A stretch of DNA of 64,000 nt. It comes from Gemmatimonadaceae bacterium (lineage in GTDB: Bacteria > Gemmatimonadota > Gemmatimonadetes > Gemmatimonadales > Gemmatimonadaceae). Below, piece by piece: positions 44,563 through 51,507 of the stretch. A program made the translations under genes and the position numbers. The notes beneath the pieces are model-generated. The model was not told the DNA's origin, ran no database searches, and saw only the letters and a program-made list of their open reading frames with translations. Location: assembly GCA_035606695.1 (NCBI GenBank), contig DATNEW010000001.1, positions 124,001 through 188,000 of the forward strand, read 5' to 3'. How positions within the stretch are numbered: the first letter of the stretch is position 1; every line of letters starts with the position of its first letter.

Positions 44563-47500
44563 GTGAATGGGGCTTTCCGCGATGCAAGCGTCGACCGCCA
44601 CCGAAGCCGTTTCGCGGCGGCGGTAGCGGGTCGGTATCAGGTCGAATCGGAGATCGGACGCGGTGGTGCGGCCTACGTGTTTCGCGCCCGCGACTGCAAG
44701 AACGATCGCGTCGTGGCGATCAAGATCCTGCGTCCCGATCTGACCGGCCTCATTGGTGACGAGCGGTTTCTCCGCGAAATCCGGGTCGCCTCGGCGCTGA
44801 CGCATCCGCACATCCTGCCGATTCTCGACTCCGACAAAGCCGGTGACACGCTCTACTGCGTGATGCCGTTTCTCGAAGGCGAATCGCTGCGGGTTCGCAT
44901 GACGCGGGAACGCCAACTGTCGCTGACGGACGCGCTGCAAATCGTGCGTGACGTCGGTGGGGGTTTGCAATACGCGCACGAGGCGGGCCTCGTCCATCGG
45001 GACGTGAAGCCGGAGAACATTCTTCTTGCGGGCCGCGACGGCCCGGTCGAGCGCGGAGCATACCTGGCCGATTTTGGGCTGGCACTCCTCGCGACGGCGC
45101 AGCTGGACGAGCGACTGACGGAAAGCGGAATGGCCGTGGGCACGGTGGCCTACATGAGTCCCGAGCAGTCGAGCGGCTCCGACCGCATCGACGCGCGAAC
45201 CGATCAGTACAGCCTTGCGTGCGTACTGTTCGAGATGTTGGCGGGCGTGCCCCCGTACCCCGGGTCCGACGCGCGAACGATCGCCGTGCGGCATCGCCTC
45301 GATCCCGTCCCTCGTCTCCGCAACATCCGCGAGTCCATTCCCGCGGGTGTGGACGAGGCGGTGGCGCGCGCGATGTCGAAGACGCCCGCCGACCGATTCA
45401 AGAGCGTCGGCGCATTCGTCGAGGCGCTGAGCGACGCCATGGCCGACGACATCCGCTTGCAGTACAGCGGGCCGACCACGCTCGTTTCGGCCGCGTCGCT
45501 CGGTCTCGAACGCCCGTGGCGCAAGCGCGGGCTCATCGTCGTGGGACTCGCGGCGGCGGCGGCCATCGCGGCCGCGGTTCGATTCGCCTGGCCAACGGTG
45601 TTCCCATCGCGGATCGACGACGACGTCATCGCCGTCGCGCCATTTTCGACGACCGAGAGTGCCCTCGGCATCTGGCGTGAGGGCCTCGTCGACATGTTGT
45701 ATCGCGGGCTCGACGAAGCCGGACCGATTCGAGCGGTCTCGCCGACGACCGTGCTCAGACAGTGGCAGCGGTTCGCGGACTCGAACACGAAGGCGGATCG
45801 TGCGTCGACCGCGGAGCTCGCGCGACGGACGGGCGCTCGGTACGGCGTCTTTGGTGCGCTCGTTCGCTCGGGAGGAGACTCGGTGCGTGCCACGGCGTCG
45901 GTATTCGACGTCGCGACGTCAGCCGTGCTCGCGCAATTCGACGTCCGCGATGACACGCTGCACATGGGTCGTCTGGGCGACAGTCTGACGGTCTCGGTAC
46001 TTCGCGCCATCGGAAGCGCCGGACGCGCGCACGTCGCGGAGCTTCGGTTGGCGTCGGCGGGACACGCCGCGAACTTGCTCGCCTTGAAGGAGTTCTTGCA
46101 GGGCGAGCATCACTTTCGCCTGGCGGCGTGGGATTCCGCGCTAACCCATTATCGGCGAAGTCTCGCGGCGGATTCGACGAATCCGATTCTGCTTTCGCGC
46201 CTGAGCGTCGCGCTGCGATGGCAGGGTCTGAACAACGACCCCGATGCGCGCGCATACGCGCTGCGCGCGGATCAGTTCAACCACGGCTTGGCTCCGCGGG
46301 ACAGCCTCATGGTCGCGGCGGGAGCGCTCCTGGCCAAGGTCACGCTGTGGTTCGCGGACAGCACCTTTTGGAATGACCGCGCGCGTCTCTTCAGCACCCT
46401 CGAAACCGCGACCCAGCGCTATCCGAACGAAGCGGACGCGTGGTACGAGCTCGGCGACGCGCACTATCGCACCGACGCGAACGCGCGAGCGGCGCTCGAC
46501 GCATTCGATCGTGCCATTCGGATCGACTCGAGCTTCGCGCCGGCATATCCGAATGCCGTCATCCTGGCGATGGCCCTTCGCGGACCGGCCGACGCGCAAC
46601 GCTACCTGCGAGCATATCTGGCGCTGAATCCGACCGACGCGCATGCGAGCGGCTTTCGACTTGCCGCGACGCTGCTCAATGGCGCGCCGTGGGAATCCAG
46701 CCAGGTACAGCGCTTTCTCGGCTCCGCGAGCGCCGATCTGATTCAGGATGCGTCCAGTGTCGTGGCGTACTGGCCGGATTCCGGCGAGACCGCGGTCCGC
46801 TTCGCACGCGTGTTTGCGTCCGGACTTCGTTCGACGACCGCGGCATACAGCGATTCATCGTTCATCTCGTTTCAGGTCGCACATTACCTCGCGTTCCGCG
46901 GGCATTTGCATGACGCCGTACGCACGCTCGGGACGACGCCAATGACGCTTGCGCGCGTGCCGGGCAGCCAGTATCTGCGCGGAACGATCGTCGCGACGCT
47001 GATGATGATGGGGGCCGCGCCCGACGCGGATGCACGGCGATTCTTTTCGACGCTCGCGCGCGCGCCCGTCGATCAGCCAACGGGCTTGATCATGGCGTTG
47101 CCCTGGTGGAGCGCGCGAGGCGATACGGCATCCCTGCTCGACGTGGCCCTGCGCGCGCACGACGCCGCGGCTCGCGGTCGTGGGTTGAGGGCTTCCTACG
47201 CCGGCTACGTCGAAGCCGCGGCGCGCGCGTATGGCGCGCTCGCCCGGCACGATAGCGCAGCCGCGCTCGCCGGCTTACTGGCCTTGCCCGCTCAGGGCTG
47301 CATGTATCCGTATTGTCCGAACGATCGCTTCGTCGCCGCGGAGCTCCTTGCCGCGGCTGGGCGTTACCGCCAGGCGGCGAACATCCTCGACGATGTGCCG
47401 AACCTGTATAGCCCGCTCGGCGTGATGTGGCGTTTTCGGCGAGCGCAGGTCGCGGAAGCGCTGCATCGTGATGCGCTGGCGCTTCAGGAATATGGCTTCG

Positions 47501-47607
47501 TTGCCGGCGAATGGGCTCACGCCGATCCGGAGTTCAGTGCGGTCGTCGCTCAGGCCGCCGCGGGGATCGACCGCCTGAACGGCCGCGACCGTAGCCACGC
47601 GCCATGA
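44563..47607 (+). CDS. Ser/Thr protein kinase, one TM, TPR-like C-terminal region
   Basis: 1014 residues. Kinase domain at 20-290: EIGRGGAAYVFRA glycine loop, VAIKILR Lys near 53, HRDVKPENILL catalytic loop near 146, ADFGLALL, GTVAYMSPEQ. One TM near 322-342 (GLIVVGLAAAAAIAAAVRFAW). The outside part starts with a FlgO/CadC-like segment (VIAVAPFSTTE, EGLVDMLYRGLDEAGPIRAV) and continues with helical repeats of TPR type (FLQGEHHFRLAAWDSALTHYRRSLAADSTNP, ALDAFDRAIRIDSSFAP). Closely similar in plan to the kinase at 55986-59117. GTG start. Its stop is one base from the stop of the convergent LanC gene. Confidence 0.92.
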   Translation: MNGAFRDASVDRHRSRFAAAVAGRYQVESEIGRGGAAYVFRARDCKNDRVVAIKILRPDLTGLIGDERFLREIRVASALTHPHILPILDSDKAGDTLYCVMPFLEGESLRVRMTRERQLSLTDALQIVRDVGGGLQYAHEAGLVHRDVKPENILLAGRDGPVERGAYLADFGLALLATAQLDERLTESGMAVGTVAYMSPEQSSGSDRIDARTDQYSLACVLFEMLAGVPPYPGSDARTIAVRHRLDPVPRLRNIRESIPAGVDEAVARAMSKTPADRFKSVGAFVEALSDAMADDIRLQYSGPTTLVSAASLGLERPWRKRGLIVVGLAAAAAIAAAVRFAWPTVFPSRIDDDVIAVAPFSTTESALGIWREGLVDMLYRGLDEAGPIRAVSPTTVLRQWQRFADSNTKADRASTAELARRTGARYGVFGALVRSGGDSVRATASVFDVATSAVLAQFDVRDDTLHMGRLGDSLTVSVLRAIGSAGRAHVAELRLASAGHAANLLALKEFLQGEHHFRLAAWDSALTHYRRSLAADSTNPILLSRLSVALRWQGLNNDPDARAYALRADQFNHGLAPRDSLMVAAGALLAKVTLWFADSTFWNDRARLFSTLETATQRYPNEADAWYELGDAHYRTDANARAALDAFDRAIRIDSSFAPAYPNAVILAMALRGPADAQRYLRAYLALNPTDAHASGFRLAATLLNGAPWESSQVQRFLGSASADLIQDASSVVAYWPDSGETAVRFARVFASGLRSTTAAYSDSSFISFQVAHYLAFRGHLHDAVRTLGTTPMTLARVPGSQYLRGTIVATLMMMGAAPDADARRFFSTLARAPVDQPTGLIMALPWWSARGDTASLLDVALRAHDAAARGRGLRASYAGYVEAAARAYGALARHDSAAALAGLLALPAQGCMYPYCPNDRFVAAELLAAAGRYRQAANILDDVPNLYSPLGVMWRFRRAQVAEALHRDALALQEYGFVAGEWAHADPEFSAVVAQAAAGIDRLNGRDRSHAP

Positions 47608-47608
47608 C

Positions 47609-48880
47609 TCAGGTCGTGGCCGCGACCGCCAAAACGCTCGGAAGCGCGCCATCAGACATTCGTAAATAGAAATATCCAATGCCGGCCACGCCCAGCATGA
47701 GCGAGGGGCTGCTGCCGCGTACGAGTCCGCACTGCCACCCGCCTGCCTCGTGCCCGTGTCGAGCCGCGCCCTCGAGAATGATGCGAGCGAGACTTTCCTT
47801 GGCGGACGATTCGGCTCGTCCGTCCGCCTCGCCGGCCAGGAATTCAGCGACACCGCCCCACCCGTGGCAGAGTGAGTAGTCATCGTCGGCAATGTTCTCT
47901 CGGCCGGCCAGGGCGGCCGCGATCGCGCGAAGCACGGCGTCGACATCTCGCTCGTACTTCCCGTCCACGTCTCCGACAATGGCGACGGCGCGGCGCCGCG
48001 CGAGTCCGATGCCGGGCGCGCCGAAGCACCAGGCGACGCCGCATGGAGCCGGCGACGATTCACCGTCGGTGAACCGATAGTCCGGCCAGTTGTCGCACTC
48101 CGGAATGAATTCGCCCGACTCATACCGAAACGCCTGGCGAGCCGCTTCGGCGAAGCGTGATTCACCGGTTTCCGCGTACAGCTCGGCGAGACCCCAGCCG
48201 ATGCCGGCGGCGCCGTGTCCGAACCCCGTCAACGCCCGCGGCGAGTGGAAACCGGTCGCGCGACTGTCCCATGACCAGCCGGCGTCGCTCCGTTGGGCCG
48301 ACGCGAGGATGCGGTCGCCCAGACGGATCGCCAAGTCGATGAGAGAATCGTCATATAAGTTTCGACTCAGCGACAGCAGCGGCGTCATGGCGCCGGCGGC
48401 GCCCGAGATGACGTCCAGGAGCGCGCCGTCGGCGACCGGCTGAGACGAAAGATTCTTCAGCTCGCGCCGCGCGTGGCGGAGGAAATCGTCGCGGTCCAGG
48501 AGACGTCCAACGCGGTACAACGCGTGGGCGTGGCCGAGCACACCCGTAAAGTAGGAATACTGAAAGGCGCGCGGCAACGACGGACATGCCGCCATCGCCG
48601 ACCGAGCCGCCGCAATGGCCGTGTCGCGCACACGTGGCTCACCATCGCGAACGGCGACTTCGGCGAGAAACAGCGCAATACCAGCCGTGCCGTCATAGAC
48701 GTCGGCAGCGATCGGCGCATGCGTGAAGCGCGCGTCTTCGTCCGAATTCCCCTGCTGATGCGGTCCGAGCCAGGTGCAGCGTCCGCGGTATCGGATCGCG
48801 CTGTCGCAGAGTGAGTTCGCGATCGCGTATGCGACCGCGGCGGCCTCGTCCTGGACCTTGGAGCTCAATGAGAAGCTCAC
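47609..48880 (-). CDS. LanC-like lanthionine synthetase (cyclase)
   Basis: 423 residues with the alpha-toroid repeats of LanC: YDGTAGIALFLAEV, YFTGVLGHAHALYRVG, ISGAAGAMTPLL, GFGHGAAGIGWGLAELY, WCFGAPGIGLARRR, LCHGWGGVAEFL, SLMLGVAGIGYFYLR. The three zinc ligands are present: Cys 285 in WCFGAPGIG and Cys 338-His 339 in LCHGWGG. LanC enzymes activate Cys thiols and add them to dehydroalanine or dehydrobutyrine. No dehydratase domain is fused. The GTG start overlaps the HopA1-like gene stop by four bases (GTGA). Last gene of the four-gene RiPP operon. Confidence 0.93.
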   Translation of the reverse strand: MSFSLSSKVQDEAAAVAYAIANSLCDSAIRYRGRCTWLGPHQQGNSDEDARFTHAPIAADVYDGTAGIALFLAEVAVRDGEPRVRDTAIAAARSAMAACPSLPRAFQYSYFTGVLGHAHALYRVGRLLDRDDFLRHARRELKNLSSQPVADGALLDVISGAAGAMTPLLSLSRNLYDDSLIDLAIRLGDRILASAQRSDAGWSWDSRATGFHSPRALTGFGHGAAGIGWGLAELYAETGESRFAEAARQAFRYESGEFIPECDNWPDYRFTDGESSPAPCGVAWCFGAPGIGLARRRAVAIVGDVDGKYERDVDAVLRAIAAALAGRENIADDDYSLCHGWGGVAEFLAGEADGRAESSAKESLARIILEGAARHGHEAGGWQCGLVRGSSPSLMLGVAGIGYFYLRMSDGALPSVLAVAATT

Positions 48881-49854
48881 GACAACTCATAGTCGCGGTG
48901 CGACTCGGAATTCAAATGGAATCGATCCAGGTCGTAGCCGAACGCATCGATGACTTCCTCGACCCTGGTGAGCGCCTGTGCGCCGTGTCGTGATGCCTCG
49001 ACGAACGCCTGCGCGAGCAACGCCGCGCGTTGTTCGCCGAAACTCATCGGCTCGACGGGGTCCTCCGCGACCGACAGTCCAGGACGAAGGGGACGAGTGA
49101 AGGCCGAGACCTCGGGCCGCATCCAGTCGCGCATGCGGTCATGGATTTCGGCGACGATTGCCGCGTCGCGCGACCAGTCGTCCGCGCGCGTGTAGAGGAT
49201 GGCCGCATCCGCTCGGCCAAAGCCACGCACGTCGTTCAGCACCTTGAGCTGAAATGCGGCGCCGGCGTCGTTGAAGCGATCGGAGATCGCGCGTGTCAAC
49301 GAGGCCGCTCCGGCGGGAGTGACATGCCAGTACGTTCGAAGCTGGCCAATCCGCTGGCCGTTGCTTGCATCGCCGAGCACGACGTAGTGTCCCGGATACA
49401 AGTTTCTGTATTCAGGCGGAAATCGGACGCGCGCCGCATCGTTCGGCGCGGGGCTCACCGCGACATTGTCGGACGTCGCCCAAAGATGCAGGTCGTCGTG
49501 CTCGACGTGCCGTAGTTCCGATTTGGATATCGAACCGGCGCGCCACGATCCGTCCCACCAGCCGGTTCCCGAATTCGCCGCGCCGAGCTCGGCGACGAGT
49601 GATGCCGTCGTCGGATTCTGACGTGGAGCGACGGTGCGCTGAGCGAACACGGAACGACGACAGTGCAGCGTGTTGTACAGCACGGTGGCAAGGACCTGCT
49701 GCGCCGCGGCGGTCAAAACCTGTGAGCCGGAGGAGGCATCGGCCGCGCGATAGCGCATGCCGAAGATGGAAAACGCGTCGGGAGCGACGACCGCGAATGA
49801 TTCGAGTGTCGCGCGCAATTGGGCTCTGAGCGGTCCCGTCGGAAGCGCCAACAT
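48877..49854 (-). CDS. HopA1-fold protein (putative lanthipeptide phospho-Ser/Thr lyase)
   Basis: 325 residues that match the HopA1 effector family along most of the length: VLYNTLHCRRSVF, WWDGSWRAG, VRFPPEYRNLYPGHYVVLGDA, RTYWHVTPAGAASLTRAISDRFN, FQLKVLNDVRGFGRADAAILYTR, FTRPLRPGLSVAEDPVEPMSFGEQR. In class V lanthipeptide and thioamitide clusters, HopA1-fold proteins work with an APH-fold kinase to dehydrate Ser/Thr; the lyase assignment follows that family knowledge. It begins two bases after the phosphotransferase stop and overlaps the LanC start. The frame is open further upstream but that part is the antiframe of the kinase gene. Confidence 0.9.
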   Translation of the reverse strand: MLALPTGPLRAQLRATLESFAVVAPDAFSIFGMRYRAADASSGSQVLTAAAQQVLATVLYNTLHCRRSVFAQRTVAPRQNPTTASLVAELGAANSGTGWWDGSWRAGSISKSELRHVEHDDLHLWATSDNVAVSPAPNDAARVRFPPEYRNLYPGHYVVLGDASNGQRIGQLRTYWHVTPAGAASLTRAISDRFNDAGAAFQLKVLNDVRGFGRADAAILYTRADDWSRDAAIVAEIHDRMRDWMRPEVSAFTRPLRPGLSVAEDPVEPMSFGEQRAALLAQAFVEASRHGAQALTRVEEVIDAFGYDLDRFHLNSESHRDYELS

Positions 49855-49856
49855 CG

Positions 49857-50945
49857 TCAGTCGGTGCCGAGAAAGGTCGAACGAGAACGATCGACGTCGG
49901 CGAGCATGTTCATTCCCAATTGGAGCGCGGCGACCGCGATCCGAGGCAACGTCGGCGAGACCCTGGACCATTCGAAGGCGATTTGCAGCAGCCTCGCGGC
50001 GGTGTACCGCATCGTGCGCGACTCGATCGCGGGCCGCTCGTCGAATGAAATCGGTCGGCGATGCAGATATGCCTTCCAGAACAGCGCTGTCTCGTGACGA
50101 ACCGCCGGCACGGAACGCTCGAACTCGGCCGCCGCGGCCGTAGGTGAATTCGACGCCGCGGACGCTGCCGCTCCGAGTGCACCGGTGATCCACGCCGCGA
50201 TGATCGACGCTACGTCCCACCACGGGTCGCCAATGCCCGCCGCTTCCCAATCGATGACCTGCAACGCCGGCGGCGAGCCTGCTCCGTCAAGCAACAGATT
50301 CTCGGGGCGAAGATCGCCGTGCGTGAACGTCGTCCATTGCCATTCGTCCGGCAGTTGCGCGAGGACCGGCACCAGCTCGCGTCGCCGCTGCATCATCGAC
50401 AACACCCGCAAGTGCCCGGAGGTCAGCTCGCGAAATACCGCGGGTGATGGACGCAGAAATCGAAACACCCACGGCTCGAGGTGCGGAAATGACTCACGCA
50501 CGCGACTGTCACCCATTCCTCCCAGCGCATGACATTTCGCGAGAAAATCGCTGAGCGGATCGTTGAGACCGCGCGGGATCGGCGGGATAAACGACTCGAC
50601 GTCGTCGCTCGACGTCGGCGGCGGTACGACTGCGTGGAGCACCAGCGCACCGGTTGCCGCATCGTGGAGCACGAAGTTCGGAACGAACGGCTGGAGAGTG
50701 CACAACATGCCACCGGGCCGCGTCTGGCGATACACGTCCGCCTCGACCGGCCGACCCGATGGATGCGACTCCGGCGCCGCGTCCTTGAGAAAAAAAGATG
50801 AACGCGAGCGCCGGTGGATCAGGTACGATGGATTGCGACGCGAAACGTCGACGATCGAGACACTTCCGCTCACGACGTCCTGCGGCGTGACGAGTCGATG
50901 CCTGAGCAAACAACGCAATGCGTCGTTTGCGCTCGAAATCGTCAC
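49857..50945 (-). CDS. APH-fold phosphotransferase (putative lanthipeptide Ser/Thr kinase)
   Basis: 362 residues, aminoglycoside phosphotransferase fold. N-lobe: ALRCLLRHRLVTPQDVVSG, SRSSFFLKDA, EADVYRQ. C-lobe: FTHGDLRPENLLLDGAG with the catalytic Asp near residue 208 and the metal site VIDWEAAGIGDPWWDVASIIAAWI. Kinases of this fold phosphorylate precursor Ser/Thr in class V lanthipeptide pathways. The frame is open to 51284, but everything upstream of the GTG at 50945 is an Arg/His low-complexity shadow of the precursor gene. It starts 28 bases after the precursor stop and is followed by the HopA1 gene after two bases. Confidence 0.88.
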   Translation of the reverse strand: MTISSANDALRCLLRHRLVTPQDVVSGSVSIVDVSRRNPSYLIHRRSRSSFFLKDAAPESHPSGRPVEADVYRQTRPGGMLCTLQPFVPNFVLHDAATGALVLHAVVPPPTSSDDVESFIPPIPRGLNDPLSDFLAKCHALGGMGDSRVRESFPHLEPWVFRFLRPSPAVFRELTSGHLRVLSMMQRRRELVPVLAQLPDEWQWTTFTHGDLRPENLLLDGAGSPPALQVIDWEAAGIGDPWWDVASIIAAWITGALGAAASAASNSPTAAAAEFERSVPAVRHETALFWKAYLHRRPISFDERPAIESRTMRYTAARLLQIAFEWSRVSPTLPRIAVAALQLGMNMLADVDRSRSTFLGTD

Positions 50946-50973
50946 GCCGACGGTTGAATGGTACGCGTCACTT

Positions 50974-51345
50974 CTAATTCTGCTTTGGCGAAGGCGGACA
51001 TGGCGCCGGTGACACCGGGCACGGGGCTGGTGACACCGGACACGGGGCCGGCGACACCGGACACGGGGCCGGTGACACGGGAGCGGGGCCCGGTTTCGCA
51101 GGTTGCGTCGGGCATGGGCTCGGCGACGTCGGGCACGGTGCTGGTGAGACCGGGCACGGCGCGGGTGACACCGGGCACGGACTTGGCGACGCCGAATGCG
51201 CGTTGCGCAAGACATCGGCGTCTCGGGAACCGGGGTAGCCTCGAGGCGCGTCACCCCAGGCGCCATCGATGATGTCGCCCACAAGAAGAGACACTAGCGG
51301 CGACTGCGAACGAGGCACGGGTTCGTGGCGAGAAGCTGGTTCCAT
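50974..51345 (-). CDS. Candidate lanthipeptide precursor with eight SPxPC modules, 123 aa
   Basis: The ATG at 51345 has GGAG five bases upstream. Residues 1-52 form a Cys-free leader with a hydrophobic-acidic stretch (PLVSLLVGDIIDGAWGD). From residue 53 the sequence is a proline-rich repeat with a 7-residue period, SPAPCPV or SPSPCPT. Cys are at 57, 64, 71, 78, 95, 102, 109 and 116, each with a Ser exactly four residues before it (53, 60, 67, 74, 91, 98, 105, 112). The period is broken once by a Cys-less segment QPAKPGPAPV (81-90). The tail is SPKQN. It heads the operon of kinase, HopA1 and LanC genes, whose substrates it would be. No homologue is known to me. Confidence 0.85.
   Translation of the reverse strand: MEPASRHEPVPRSQSPLVSLLVGDIIDGAWGDAPRGYPGSRDADVLRNAHSASPSPCPVSPAPCPVSPAPCPTSPSPCPTQPAKPGPAPVSPAPCPVSPAPCPVSPAPCPVSPAPCPPSPKQN
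50989..51189. repeat. 21-bp tandem repeats encoding the precursor core
   Basis: Eight imperfect 21-bp units (seven codons each), interrupted once by a degenerate 30-bp segment. On the plus strand the unit reads GGTGACACCGGGCACGGGGC. The reading frame is kept throughout. Confidence 0.85.
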
Positions 51346-51386
51346 AAAGACTCCAGTCGATGTCAGCCTATCAGAGGGCAGCGTCG

Positions 51387-51407
51387 CCAGGCTGTGACCG
51401 AGCCTGG
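51387..51407 (-). promoter_or_regulatory. Hairpin in the leader of the RiPP operon
   Basis: CCAGGCT (51387-51393), seven-base loop, AGCCTGG (51401-51407). It lies between the candidate promoter and the precursor start, in the presumed 5' untranslated region. No U-tract follows on the minus strand, so it is more likely an RNA stability or control element than a terminator. Confidence 0.4.
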
Positions 51408-51437
51408 GTGATCGAATGCGCGAATCGATCGGCAGAG

Positions 51438-51466
51438 AGCTTAGGGTATACCATTTCGAGCGTCAA
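51438..51466 (-). promoter_or_regulatory. Candidate promoter of the RiPP operon
   Basis: On the minus strand: TTGACG (51466-51461), 17-base spacer, TAAGCT (51443-51438). A start of transcription near 51431 would give a leader of about 85 bases before the precursor ATG. Confidence 0.55.
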
Positions 51467-51507
51467 GCGGACATTTGTCCCAGCCTTCATTTCAAGATGC
51501 TAACATG

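Noticed and set aside
50958..51272. Plus-strand open frame with repeated TPGTG/TPDTG words
   Set aside because: Antisense of the precursor core. The minus-strand frame has a ribosome site, leader and biosynthetic neighbours.
50946..51284. N-terminal extension of the phosphotransferase frame (Arg/His-rich)
   Set aside because: It is the out-of-frame reading of the precursor repeat region; composition is unlike the APH fold and a GTG at 50945 follows the precursor stop.
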